Assembly: GCA_024639005.1 (NCBI GenBank)
Contig: JAHEJD010000026.1
Span: 1 to 32,587, forward strand
Reading direction: 5' to 3'
DNA: 32,587 nt
DNA from: Chromatiaceae bacterium
GTDB lineage: Bacteria; Pseudomonadota; Gammaproteobacteria; Chromatiales; Chromatiaceae
Under the pieces are notes generated by a model. It did no database searches, had not been told where the DNA came from, and worked only from the letters and a program-made list of their open reading frames with translations. Within the stretch, counting starts at the first letter, position 1; each line of letters opens with the position of its first letter. Made by a program: the position numbers and the translations under genes. Of the stretch, positions 1 through 8,013 are shown one piece after another.

Positions 1-5
1 GGATA

Positions 6-1484
6 ATGCCCGAAAACAGTAAAGGCCAATCCCTCAATGCCGTGACCGTGATGCTGGTGCTCGCCGATCCAGCGTCGCACGACTACCTGCAAAACATCCT
101 GCAATTCATCGATTGCGGTGTGCATGTCCCAGAGTCCCCGCAGGATCTGAAACGTCTGGTGCAGCACTTCAGCGACCGTTCGACCAGCGTGTTCCTCAGC
201 GCCCAGCTCCCGGACCAGGATCGCTCGGCCTATCTCAGCGCTATCGGGGAGTGTGATCCGCGACCTGCGCTGATCCAGGTCCAGGAGCGCGGCGGCGATG
301 ACATGTTGGTCAGCGGTGACGTCCTGGGCACGCTCAGCATGCCCAGCCATTACGATGCCATCACTGCGCTGCTGCACAAGGCCCAGGTCTACGCCGAGTC
401 GCAGCGCCAGGGGGAGTCACCGCGACGTCCGCTGGAACTCTTCCGCAGCCTGTCAGGCAACAGTCGCGCAACCCGCGGCATCAACAAAATGATCGAACAG
501 GTCGCGGATTCGGATGCGACGGTGTTGATCCTGGGCGAGTCCGGTACGGGCAAAGAGGTGGTAGCACGCAAGCTGCACTATCACTCCAAGCGGCGCGGCC
601 GACCCTTCGTACCGGTCAACTGCGGGGCGATTCCCGGCGATCTGTTGGAGAGCGAGCTGTTCGGCCACGAAAAGGGTGCCTTTACCGGCGCCATCACGGC
701 GCGTCAGGGCCGCTTCGAACTCGCGGAGGGCGGCACGCTGTTCCTGGACGAGATCGGCGACATGAGTCTGCACATGCAGGTCAAGCTGCTGCGCGTACTG
801 CAGGAACGCACCTTTGAGCGTGTCGGGAGCAACAAGACCATCCACTGCAATGTGCGCATCATTGCGGCGACCCACCGCGACCTTGAGCAGGCCATAAAGC
901 AGAACAACTTCCGCGAAGACCTGTACTACCGTCTGAATGTCTTCCCAATCGATGTCCCACCGCTACGCGAGCGCGTCGAGGATATCCCGGTGCTGGTCAA
1001 TGATCTGATCCAACGCATCGAACACGAGAAGCGGGGATCGGTGCGCCTGACGCCGGCCGCGGTCACTGCACTCACCCATTACCGCTGGGCGGGCAATGTG
1101 CGTGAGCTGGCCAACCTGATCGAGCGCCTGGCGATCCTCTATCCCTACGGGGTCGTCGACGTCGCCGATCTGCCGGAGAAGTTTCGCGTCGGAATTCCGG
1201 TGACGCTGGTCGAGACGGCAGTCGAGGACGATGTGCTGCCGGTTATCAGTACGCATGGTGACCAGCCAAACACCGTTTCCAGTATGCCAAGGCTGCCCGC
1301 CGAGGGGATCGACCTGAAGCTGCACCTCGCGAATATGGAGCAGAGCCTGATCCGCCAGGCGCTGGAGGAGGCCAACGGGGTGGTGGCGCATGCGGCAAAG
1401 AAACTCAGGATGCGCCGAACCACCCTGGTCGAGAAACTGCGCAAGTACGGTCTGCAGCGCGGGCAGGAACTGACGGGCCTTTGA
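6..1484 (+). CDS. fleQ: Flagellar master regulator FleQ (sigma-54 enhancer-binding protein)
   Basis: Transcriptional activator of early flagellar genes that works with RpoN. The 492-residue protein has an atypical N-terminal receiver-like domain (about 1-135) with no obvious phospho-acceptor Asp, as in known FleQ. The AAA+ domain has Walker A GESGTGKE (177-184), the sigma-54 contact loop GAFTGA (224-229) and Walker B around 242-249. A C-terminal Fis-type helix-turn-helix lies at about 445-485. LFRS (145-148) and an Arg just after Walker A (R188) match residues described for c-di-GMP binding in Pseudomonas FleQ. The order fleQ-fleS-fleR-fliE is the classic one. The ATG lies only 5 bases from the window edge, so its ribosome binding site and promoter cannot be seen. 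Length and N-terminal sequence fit a complete protein. FlrA is the Vibrio name for the same family. Confidence 0.93.
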   Translation: MPENSKGQSLNAVTVMLVLADPASHDYLQNILQFIDCGVHVPESPQDLKRLVQHFSDRSTSVFLSAQLPDQDRSAYLSAIGECDPRPALIQVQERGGDDMLVSGDVLGTLSMPSHYDAITALLHKAQVYAESQRQGESPRRPLELFRSLSGNSRATRGINKMIEQVADSDATVLILGESGTGKEVVARKLHYHSKRRGRPFVPVNCGAIPGDLLESELFGHEKGAFTGAITARQGRFELAEGGTLFLDEIGDMSLHMQVKLLRVLQERTFERVGSNKTIHCNVRIIAATHRDLEQAIKQNNFREDLYYRLNVFPIDVPPLRERVEDIPVLVNDLIQRIEHEKRGSVRLTPAAVTALTHYRWAGNVRELANLIERLAILYPYGVVDVADLPEKFRVGIPVTLVETAVEDDVLPVISTHGDQPNTVSSMPRLPAEGIDLKLHLANMEQSLIRQALEEANGVVAHAAKKLRMRRTTLVEKLRKYGLQRGQELTGL

Positions 1485-1537
1485 CGCAATCGTTTCTGTC
1501 CTAAGCTAACCGTTTGTTTATAAAATAATTATTATTG

Positions 1538-1553
1538 TGGCACATGATTTGCT
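1538..1553 (+). promoter_or_regulatory. Sigma-54 (-24/-12) promoter of fleSR
   Basis: The sequence TGGCACATGATTTGCT matches the RpoN consensus TGGCAC-N5-TTGCW at every defined base. The GG (1539-1540) and GC (1551-1552) are separated by exactly 10 bases. It lies 41 bases before the fleS start, downstream of an AT-rich stretch (1515-1537) that contrasts with the GC-rich surroundings. FleQ is the expected activator, by analogy with Pseudomonas. Confidence 0.9.
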
Positions 1554-1594
1554 GAGTCTGTCCCAGAACCGCAGGAAGGACAGGAATCGGCCAC

Positions 1595-2797
1595 ATGGGC
1601 AAACCGCAGACGACACGCGTAGACCACGACCCGCGCGACCTTGAACAGGCATTCGGGGTCTTCAATGAGCTGTCGGAACGCCTGACCACGGCCTACGGGC
1701 AACTCGAAGGTCGGGTCGCCGATCTTACCCAGGAGCTGGCCCGGGCGCGCCGCGAGCGCCTCGCAGAACGCGCCCAGAAAGAACACCTCGCCGATCAGCT
1801 CGGTGTGCTGCTCGAGGCGCTGCCGGCGGCCATCGTTCTGATCGATGTGCGCGATCGCGTGGACCGCTTCAATCCTGCCGCTGAACAACTCTTTCCAGGT
1901 CTGGCCTGGGGTAGGCGTTGGCGTGAAATCAAGCAGGAGGTGGTTGCCGCCGAGCCGACTCCGGGTGATTGGCGTCTGCACGATGGGCGTCGCGTGAGCG
2001 TGTCGCAGCGCCCGTTAAACGACCGCGGCCGTATCCTTGTCGTGGTCGACATGACCGACGAACGGCGTCTCGAGGAACGGGTCGAGCGCCAGAACCGGCT
2101 CAGTGCCATGGGCGAGATGGCCGCGCAGCTGGCCCATCAGGTGCGCACCCCGTTGTCGACCGCGGTGCTCTACGCCGGTCAGCTCGCGAAGGGCAACCTC
2201 AGCGCCATGCAACGTCGCCAGTTCAGTGAAAAACTGCGTGAGGGTCTACGTCATACTGAGAATTTGGTGCGGGAGATGCTCGCCTTCAGTCGCGGCGGCA
2301 ATTTCTCCAACCAACCGATCCGTCTCAGCGATACCTTGCACACCGCAATTGCGGGTCTGCAGCCGCGTCTGCGCCAGCTCGATGCGCGACTCGACCTCGA
2401 TCTCGAGGACGGTGACGACAGTCTGCTGGCCGGCAACCTCGATGCACTGGCCGGTGCATTCAGCAACCTCATCGATAACGCGCTGGATCACGGTGGGCGC
2501 GGGGTGAGGGTCAGGATCTCCGCCTGCCGCGCCGCCGATGCCATCCTGTGCCTGCGCGTCGATGACGACGGCCCGGGTATCGACCCATTGGTGCTGGCGC
2601 GCATTTTCGATCCCTTCTTCACGACCCGCGAGCGCGGCACCGGCCTCGGACTGGCTGTGGTCCAGGCGGTGGTACTCGAGCACGGCGGCGGCCTGCGTGT
2701 CGGTGAATCGGCACTTGGCGGCGCCTGTTTCGAGGTACAGCTGCCGCGGCTCGAGGGCTGCGGAATCAATAAGATAACGACGAGGAAGCAAGCCTAA
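1595..2797 (+). CDS. fleS: Flagellar sensor histidine kinase FleS
   Basis: Soluble two-component kinase that phosphorylates FleR to activate mid-class flagellar genes. The 400 residues contain an N-terminal coiled-coil/linker (about 15-70) and a PAS-like segment (about 65-155). The HisKA dimerisation helix carries the phospho-acceptor in AHQVRTPL (H181). The HATPase domain has an N box (SNLIDNALDHGG, about 290-301), a G1 box (DDDGPGID, about 322) and a G2 box (GTGLGLAV, about 348). No membrane segment is visible, so it probably senses a cytoplasmic cue such as basal-body assembly. An AGGA ribosome site (1582-1585) lies 9 bases before the ATG. The stop overlaps the fleR start by one base (TAATG), indicating translational coupling. 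Confidence 0.92.
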   Translation: MGKPQTTRVDHDPRDLEQAFGVFNELSERLTTAYGQLEGRVADLTQELARARRERLAERAQKEHLADQLGVLLEALPAAIVLIDVRDRVDRFNPAAEQLFPGLAWGRRWREIKQEVVAAEPTPGDWRLHDGRRVSVSQRPLNDRGRILVVVDMTDERRLEERVERQNRLSAMGEMAAQLAHQVRTPLSTAVLYAGQLAKGNLSAMQRRQFSEKLREGLRHTENLVREMLAFSRGGNFSNQPIRLSDTLHTAIAGLQPRLRQLDARLDLDLEDGDDSLLAGNLDALAGAFSNLIDNALDHGGRGVRVRISACRAADAILCLRVDDDGPGIDPLVLARIFDPFFTTRERGTGLGLAVVQAVVLEHGGGLRVGESALGGACFEVQLPRLEGCGINKITTRKQA

Positions 2798-4155
2798 TGA
2801 ATCCTTCACGAATTTTGGTGGTCGAAGATGACGGCGCTCTCGCGCAGGCGTTGACCGACACCTTGCAGCTATCGGGCTACGAGGTCGTCAACGCTACGGA
2901 TGGCGAGCAGGCCCTGGCCAAACTGGATCATGACCAGGTCGATATGGTGTTGACCGATGTGCAGATGCGACCGATGGACGGACGCGCGCTGCTGCGCAGT
3001 CTGCGCACCCGATTTCAGGAGCTGCCGGTACTCGTGATGACCGCCTACGGCACCGTCGAACAGGCGGTCGAGGCGATGAAACTGGGTGCCGTCGACTATC
3101 TCGCCAAACCCTTCGAGGTCGATGACCTGTTGGCAAAGGTCGAGCGCTATCTGCCCTACCGACATCACGAGAGCGGGCAGATGGTGGCCGAGGATCTGCG
3201 TACCCGGGAGCTGGTCGAACTCGCCTCTCGGGTGGCGGCCAGTGACGCGACGGTGATGATTGGCGGCGAGTCAGGTTGCGGTAAAGAGGTCTTGGCCCGA
3301 TTCATCCACGGCCGCTCGCCGCGCAGGGATGGGTCCTTCATTGCGATCAACTGCGCGGCAATTCCGGACAATATGCTCGAGGCGGTCTTGTTCGGCTATG
3401 AAAAGGGCGCCTTCACCGGCGCGGTGCGCGCCAGCGCCGGTAAGTTCGAGCAGGCGCAGGGCGGGACACTGCTGCTCGATGAGATCTCGGAGATGAGTCT
3501 GCCGCTGCAGGCCAAGTTGCTGCGTGTCCTGCAGGAGCGCGAGGTCGAACGTCTCGGCGGGCGGGAGATCATCCAGCTCGACGTGCGTGTGCTGGCTACC
3601 TCCAACCGTCACCTGAGAGAGGAGGTTGCCGCCGGTCGATTCCGCGAAGACCTGTTCTATCGCCTGAATGTCTTTCCGTTGACGCTGCCGCCGCTGCGCG
3701 AGCGTCCGCGCGACATCCTGCCGCTGGCGCGGCATCTGATGCAGCGTCACCTGCGGGGCGGCGAAGTCTTGCCGCCTTTTGCACCCGAGGCGGAGGCGCG
3801 CCTGCTGTCCCATCATTGGCCTGGCAATGTGCGCGAGCTCGACAACCTGATGCAGCGCGCGCTGATCCTGAGCGACGGCGAGCACATCGGTGCCGCGGAC
3901 ATCCACTTCGAGATTGTCGATGGCGCGGCGCCCATGGCCGCCATGCCCTCAGCGCCGACAATTGGCGATGAACCCGGCGGCAGCCGGCGTCTCAGCAACG
4001 ATCTGCGCAATGTAGAGGAGCAGATGATCCTGGATGCCCTGCGCAGCGGCAATGGCAGTCGCAAACAGGCAGCGGAGATCCTCGGTATCAGCCCGCGCAC
4101 CCTGCGCTACAAGCTGCAGAGGCTGCGTGCGGCAGGCGTCTCGATACCGCGCTGA
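2797..4155 (+). CDS. fleR: Flagellar response regulator FleR (sigma-54 activator)
   Basis: Response regulator partnered with FleS. It activates the RpoN-dependent promoters of the fliE operon and other mid-class genes. In its 452 residues the receiver domain has acidic pocket D11/D12, phospho-acceptor D54, T83 region and K104. The AAA+ domain has Walker A GESGCGKE (157-164), GAFTGA (204-209) and Walker B ending LLLDE (about 225-229). A Fis-type helix-turn-helix (about 418-443, with the motif SPRTLRYKL) ends the protein. The usual ESELFG before GAFTGA is replaced by EAVLFG. It is translationally coupled to fleS by a 1-base overlap. A sigma-54 promoter for fliE begins 3 bases after its stop. 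FlrC is the Vibrio name. Confidence 0.93.
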   Translation: MNPSRILVVEDDGALAQALTDTLQLSGYEVVNATDGEQALAKLDHDQVDMVLTDVQMRPMDGRALLRSLRTRFQELPVLVMTAYGTVEQAVEAMKLGAVDYLAKPFEVDDLLAKVERYLPYRHHESGQMVAEDLRTRELVELASRVAASDATVMIGGESGCGKEVLARFIHGRSPRRDGSFIAINCAAIPDNMLEAVLFGYEKGAFTGAVRASAGKFEQAQGGTLLLDEISEMSLPLQAKLLRVLQEREVERLGGREIIQLDVRVLATSNRHLREEVAAGRFREDLFYRLNVFPLTLPPLRERPRDILPLARHLMQRHLRGGEVLPPFAPEAEARLLSHHWPGNVRELDNLMQRALILSDGEHIGAADIHFEIVDGAAPMAAMPSAPTIGDEPGGSRRLSNDLRNVEEQMILDALRSGNGSRKQAAEILGISPRTLRYKLQRLRAAGVSIPR

Positions 4156-4157
4156 AT

Positions 4158-4173
4158 TGGCGCGAAACCTGCA
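4158..4173 (+). promoter_or_regulatory. Sigma-54 (-24/-12) promoter of fliEFGHIJ
   Basis: TGGCGCGAAACCTGCA fits the RpoN consensus (TGGC at -24, TGCA at -12). GG is at 4159-4160 and GC at 4171-4172, with exactly 10 bases between. It starts 3 bases after the fleR stop and 60 bases before the fliE ATG. Predicted transcription start is near 4184. FleR is the expected activator, from known Pseudomonas/Vibrio hierarchies. Confidence 0.82.
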
Positions 4174-4233
4174 TCTTCTTGCCGGGCGGCAACGGCGCGT
4201 CAGAAAACCGAACACAGTGACAGGGTCAGCATC

Positions 4234-4548
4234 ATGAGTACTCCAGAAATCAACCAGGTCTTGGCACAGATGCGGGTCGTTCGGGCCCAGGCGATGGAGG
4301 GTGCGGCGATCGGCGAGACGCCACAGGGCGATTTCCAGGACCTGCTCAAGCGCTCCGTAGATGCCGTCAACGACACCCAACAGCATGCCAGTGCAATGCG
4401 CTCCTCGTTTGAGCGTGGCGACGAGAACATCGATCTCGCACAGGTGATGATCGCAGCGCAGAAATCCAGTGTGTCCTTCCAGGCCATGGTCGAGGTCAGG
4501 AACAAACTGGTCGAGGCCTACAAAGATGTAATGAACATGCCGGTCTGA
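4234..4548 (+). CDS. fliE: Flagellar hook-basal body protein FliE
   Basis: Small adaptor at the junction of the MS ring and the proximal rod, itself exported by the flagellar type III machine. The 104 residues match the family length. The conserved C-terminal half (from about residue 40: DLLKRSVDAVN, then DLAQVMIAAQKSS, FQAMVEVRNKLVEAYKDVMNMPV) is highly characteristic and predicted helical. It is the first gene of the fliEFGHIJ run and sits directly downstream of the sigma-54 promoter. The Shine-Dalgarno signal is weak. The 47-base gap to fliF contains a run of eight A residues (4561-4568) and nothing else I can interpret. Confidence 0.93.
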   Translation: MSTPEINQVLAQMRVVRAQAMEGAAIGETPQGDFQDLLKRSVDAVNDTQQHASAMRSSFERGDENIDLAQVMIAAQKSSVSFQAMVEVRNKLVEAYKDVMNMPV

Positions 4549-4595
4549 TCCTCGGTAGCCAAAAAAAACGTCGCGCAAACAGTGGATAGATAGAG

Positions 4596-6287
4596 ATGGC
4601 CGAAGCGAGCAATTCCAGCAATCTTCCGACAGCAGACCTGGCAGGTGGAATGCCTGGCCTGGTCGACAATCCCTGGCTACGTCAGATTGCGGTGATGGTC
4701 GGTATCGCGGCCAGCGTTGCGCTCGGCGTCGCGGTGGTGCTGTGGTCACAGGCGCCCAACTATGCGCCGCTGTATGGCAACCTGACAGAAAAAGACGCCA
4801 GCCAGGTGATGGAGGCCTTGCAGCAGGCCGGTGTCGATTTCCGCGTCGACGAGGCCAGCGGCATGATGCTGGTCCCCTCGGGCAAGCTGAAGGAAATCCG
4901 AATGCAACTGGCGGGCCAGGGTCTGCCCAACAGCGTCGGCATGGGCTTTGAGATATTGCAGCAGGACACCGGCTTCGGCACCAGCCAACTGGTGGAGAAG
5001 GCGCGTCATCAACAAGCGCTGCAGGGCGAGCTGGCACGCACTATCACGACCATAGGTGCGGTGCAGAGCGCCCGCGTTCATCTGGCGATCCCGAAGCAGT
5101 CGGTTTTTGTGCGCAAACGCCAGCCGCCGAGCGCCTCGGTTGCGGTAAGACTGCACAACGGCCGGGCGCTCGAAGACGGCCAGGTCGAGGCGATCGTGCA
5201 TCTGGTGGCGTCCAGCGTACCGGAGCTCGAGACCGGCCGGATAACCGTCGTGGATCAAAAGGGGCGACTGCTCAGCGGCAATTCGGACAGCCGAGAGATG
5301 AAGCTGTCGGCGACGCAGTTTGAGCACACCCGACGCATCGAGGAACACTACCGTGACCGGGTCGAGAGACTGCTGGCACCGATCGTCGGACGCGACAAAG
5401 TACGCGCGCAGGTCACCGCCGATGTCGATTTCACCGTGACCGAAAAGACCCAGGAGCGCTATAACCCGGATCAGCCGGCGTTGCGCAGTGAACAGATCAG
5501 CGAGGAACAGAGCGGCGATGGCGGTATCGGAGGTATACCCGGCGCGCTGAGCAATCAGCCGCCGGCAGCCGGCAATGCGCCGCAGAAGGCCGCGGGCGCC
5601 ACCACTGGCGGCGGATTGAATGAGTCGTCCAACAGTACCCGCCAGGCAACCCGTAACTACGAACTCGACCGCGTGATCAGCCACACGCGTATGGCACCCA
5701 TCAGTCTGCGGCGTCTGTCTGTCGCGGTCGTGGTGGACGACATCAGCACTGCAGCGGTGGACGGCAGCGTGAATGTGCGCGAACGCACTCCGGAAGAGAT
5801 TGAACGCCTGACTGAATTGGTGCGCGAGGCCGTCGGCTTCGATGCGCGGCGTGGCGACAGCGTGCGCGTGATGAACAGCTCTTTCCTCAGCCCGGAGCCG
5901 ATCGCCGAGCTGCCGGCGATACCCGTGTGGGAGCAGGACTGGTTCCTCGAAACCATCAAACAGGCCGGTGGGCTGCTGTTGGTTCTGCTACTGATCTTCT
6001 TCGTCCTCAAGCCAACCATGAAACGCCTGACGGCGACGCATGCAGAGCTCGCGGCTGAGACGGCCGGTGGCGGCGGGGCGCGAATCGAGGGCCCCGTGGC
6101 AGAGGGCGCGACGGCCGACGCGTCGGGCAAGGAATCCATGTTGCTCGGCAATGACGGTGAGCCCATGCGTCTGCCCGGTGCGGCCAGGTACGAAAACGTC
6201 ATGGATGCGGCACGTCAGCTGGTAGACGAGGATCCGAAGCGGGTTGCCCAGCTCGTCAAGAGCTGGATGGGTGAGGAAGTCGCCTGA
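4596..6287 (+). CDS. fliF: Flagellar MS-ring protein FliF
   Basis: Forms the MS ring in the inner membrane, the base on which the rotor and export gate assemble. The 563-residue protein has a first transmembrane helix at about residues 30-51. The periplasmic ring-building domains follow, starting with the YscJ/FliF-like region containing LYGNLTEKDASQVMEAL. A low-complexity Gly/Ala/Pro-rich segment (about 305-345) is typical of FliF. The second transmembrane helix is at about 453-473. The cytoplasmic tail carries the conserved FliG-binding end (ARQLVDEDPKRVAQLVKSWM). The ribosome site before ATG 4596 is poor. It ends one base before the fliG start (TGAGATG). Confidence 0.95.
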   Translation: MAEASNSSNLPTADLAGGMPGLVDNPWLRQIAVMVGIAASVALGVAVVLWSQAPNYAPLYGNLTEKDASQVMEALQQAGVDFRVDEASGMMLVPSGKLKEIRMQLAGQGLPNSVGMGFEILQQDTGFGTSQLVEKARHQQALQGELARTITTIGAVQSARVHLAIPKQSVFVRKRQPPSASVAVRLHNGRALEDGQVEAIVHLVASSVPELETGRITVVDQKGRLLSGNSDSREMKLSATQFEHTRRIEEHYRDRVERLLAPIVGRDKVRAQVTADVDFTVTEKTQERYNPDQPALRSEQISEEQSGDGGIGGIPGALSNQPPAAGNAPQKAAGATTGGGLNESSNSTRQATRNYELDRVISHTRMAPISLRRLSVAVVVDDISTAAVDGSVNVRERTPEEIERLTELVREAVGFDARRGDSVRVMNSSFLSPEPIAELPAIPVWEQDWFLETIKQAGGLLLVLLLIFFVLKPTMKRLTATHAELAAETAGGGGARIEGPVAEGATADASGKESMLLGNDGEPMRLPGAARYENVMDAARQLVDEDPKRVAQLVKSWMGEEVA

Positions 6288-6288
6288 G

Positions 6289-7314
6289 ATGGAAGACAAT
6301 GCGGGTACGCCAGCCCTGAAGAAGCTCAATGGTCTGGATCGCTCGGCCCTGCTGATGCTGGGCCTCGGTGAAAAGCATGCCGCAGAGATCCTGCGCCACA
6401 TGGGGCCAAGAGAGGTACAGGAGATCGGGCTGGCGATGGCCGGTCTAAAGCAGGTTACCAACTCCCAGATGGAGCTGGTGATGCAGAATTTCGTTGACAC
6501 CATTGGTGAACAGACATCACTGGGCATGGGGTCGGACGATTACATCCGCGGGATGCTCACGTCGGCGCTTGGTGTCGACAAGGCGAGCGGCGTTATCGAT
6601 CGCATCCTGCTGGGCAGGAACAGCAAGGGGCTCGAGCAGCTGAAGTGGATGGATCCACGCGCCGTCGCCGAACTGATCCGACTCGAACATCCGCAGATCA
6701 TTGCTATCGTGATGTCGTTTCTGGATCCGGATCAGGCGGCCAATGTATTGGCAGAGTTTTCCGAGCAGGTGCGCACCGATGTAATCATGCGCGTAGCGAC
6801 CTTGGACGGCATCCAGCCGGCCGCGCTGCAAGAGCTCGACGAGATCCTCGAGAAGCAGTTCTGTGGCGGCAACAACGTCAAGTCCTCGTCGATGGGCGGG
6901 GTGAAGAAGGCCGCCGATATTCTGAACTTTGTCGATGGCGCCATCGAGAGCCGGGTGATCGAGCAGATCAACGAGAGCGACGAAGAGCTGTCGCAACAGA
7001 TTCAGGACAATATGTTCGTGTTCGAGAACCTGATTGACGTGGATGACCGCGGTATGCAGACGCTGCTGCGTGAGGTCGTCTCCGATCAGCTGCTGCTGGC
7101 CCTGCGCGGCGCCCCCGATGCGCTGCGCGACAAAATCTTCAAGAACATGTCTTCGCGTGCGGCCGAGATGCTCAAAGACGACCTGGAGGCCGCACCACCG
7201 GCCAAGCTGAGCGACGTCGAGGCCTCGCAGAAGGAGATCCTCACGGTGGCGCGCCGCCTGGCGGACGCCGGCGAAATCAATCTGGGCGGCAGTGGCGGCG
7301 AAGAGTTCATCTAG
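6289..7314 (+). CDS. fliG: Flagellar motor switch protein FliG
   Basis: Rotor protein that couples FliF to the C-ring and interacts with the stator for torque and direction. I chose ATG 6289 (341 aa, family about 330-340). It has GAGGAAG (6273-6279) 9 bases upstream and the protein then begins MEDNAGTPALKKLNGLDRSA, as expected. An in-frame ATG at 6244 lies inside fliF and would add 15 atypical residues. Visible landmarks are the N-terminal FliF-binding domain (LLMLGLGEKHAAEILRHM), the middle-domain EHPQ motif with FLDPDQAA, and the C-terminal torque helix with alternating charges (DRGMQTLLREV, LRDKIFKNMSSRAAEML). Confidence 0.95.
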   Translation: MEDNAGTPALKKLNGLDRSALLMLGLGEKHAAEILRHMGPREVQEIGLAMAGLKQVTNSQMELVMQNFVDTIGEQTSLGMGSDDYIRGMLTSALGVDKASGVIDRILLGRNSKGLEQLKWMDPRAVAELIRLEHPQIIAIVMSFLDPDQAANVLAEFSEQVRTDVIMRVATLDGIQPAALQELDEILEKQFCGGNNVKSSSMGGVKKAADILNFVDGAIESRVIEQINESDEELSQQIQDNMFVFENLIDVDDRGMQTLLREVVSDQLLLALRGAPDALRDKIFKNMSSRAAEMLKDDLEAAPPAKLSDVEASQKEILTVARRLADAGEINLGGSGGEEFI

Positions 7315-7323
7315 GGCGGTGGC

Positions 7324-8013
7324 ATGAACAAACCAAAAGCCGGGGCCGGACAGGTGATACGCGGCGAGGAGGCCGAGGTCACGCAATGGCAACCGCCGCA
7401 TGTGCGAAAGCGCGGCCAGGGGCCGCTAGACGAGTCGCCGGGTCTGCTGACTGCGGCGCAGCTCGATGAAATCCGCAGGGCAGCCCAGGCCGAGGGTTTC
7501 GAGCAGGGCCGCAAAGAGGGTCTGGCCTACGGCCATCGCGAGGGCCTCGAAGAGGGACGGATTGAGATCCGGGCGAAGTTAGAGCGCCTGGACGAGATTT
7601 TGCAGGTCTTGGACAAGCCGTTCGAGCAGCTGGACCAACAGGTGGAGAACGAAATTGTCACGCTGGTGATCAGCATGGTACGCCAGCTGATCCGACGTGA
7701 GGTCAAGCTGGATCCGGGTCAGATCGTTGGCGTCGTGCGTGAGGCCTTGGGAATTCTGCCGATCAGCTCGCGTAACATCCGGGTCGTGCTGCACCCCGAA
7801 GATGCAGGGCTGGTGCGCGAGGCCTATGTCCTCGGTGAGCACGATCAAAAATGGCAGATTACCGAGGATCCGGTGATTCAGCGGGGCGGCTGCCGCATTC
7901 ACACCGATACCTCGCAGATCGATGCGACCTTGGACTCTCGCCTGAGTAGCCTGATCGCACCATTGCTTGCGGGTGAGCGTCTTCGGGACAGCGAAGAGGT
8001 AGAGGCATCGTGA
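7324..8013 (+). CDS. fliH: Flagellar export ATPase regulator FliH
   Basis: Cytoplasmic stalk protein that binds the FliI ATPase and tethers it to the export gate/C-ring. It is related to the peripheral stalk of F/V-ATPases. It has 229 residues. After a proline/charged N-terminal stretch there is an uninterrupted run of six glycines spaced every four residues (G58, G62, G66, G70, G74, G78), the GxxxG helix repeat typical of FliH. The C-terminal domain (about 110-225) contains [17 protein letters not shown] and the RGGCRIHT motif before the final helix. ATG 7324 is preceded by a GGGCGG-like ribosome site. The stop overlaps the fliI GTG start by 4 bases (GTGA). Confidence 0.92.
   Translation: MNKPKAGAGQVIRGEEAEVTQWQPPHVRKRGQGPLDESPGLLTAAQLDEIRRAAQAEGFEQGRKEGLAYGHREGLEEGRIEIRAKLERLDEILQVLDKPFEQLDQQVENEIVTLVISMVRQLIRREVKLDPGQIVGVVREALGILPISSRNIRVVLHPEDAGLVREAYVLGEHDQKWQITEDPVIQRGGCRIHTDTSQIDATLDSRLSSLIAPLLAGERLRDSEEVEAS

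Noticed and set aside
3949-5684. Long open frames on the minus strand opposite fleR, fliE and fliF (362 and 312 codons)
   Set aside because: They lie antisense to strongly recognisable flagellar genes, have no family-like motifs and reflect GC-rich codon bias, which suppresses stops in the opposite strand.
6244-6288. Upstream in-frame ATG for fliG inside fliF
   Set aside because: The extra 15 residues are atypical, and ATG 6289 has a well-placed GAGGAAG ribosome site and the expected N-terminus.
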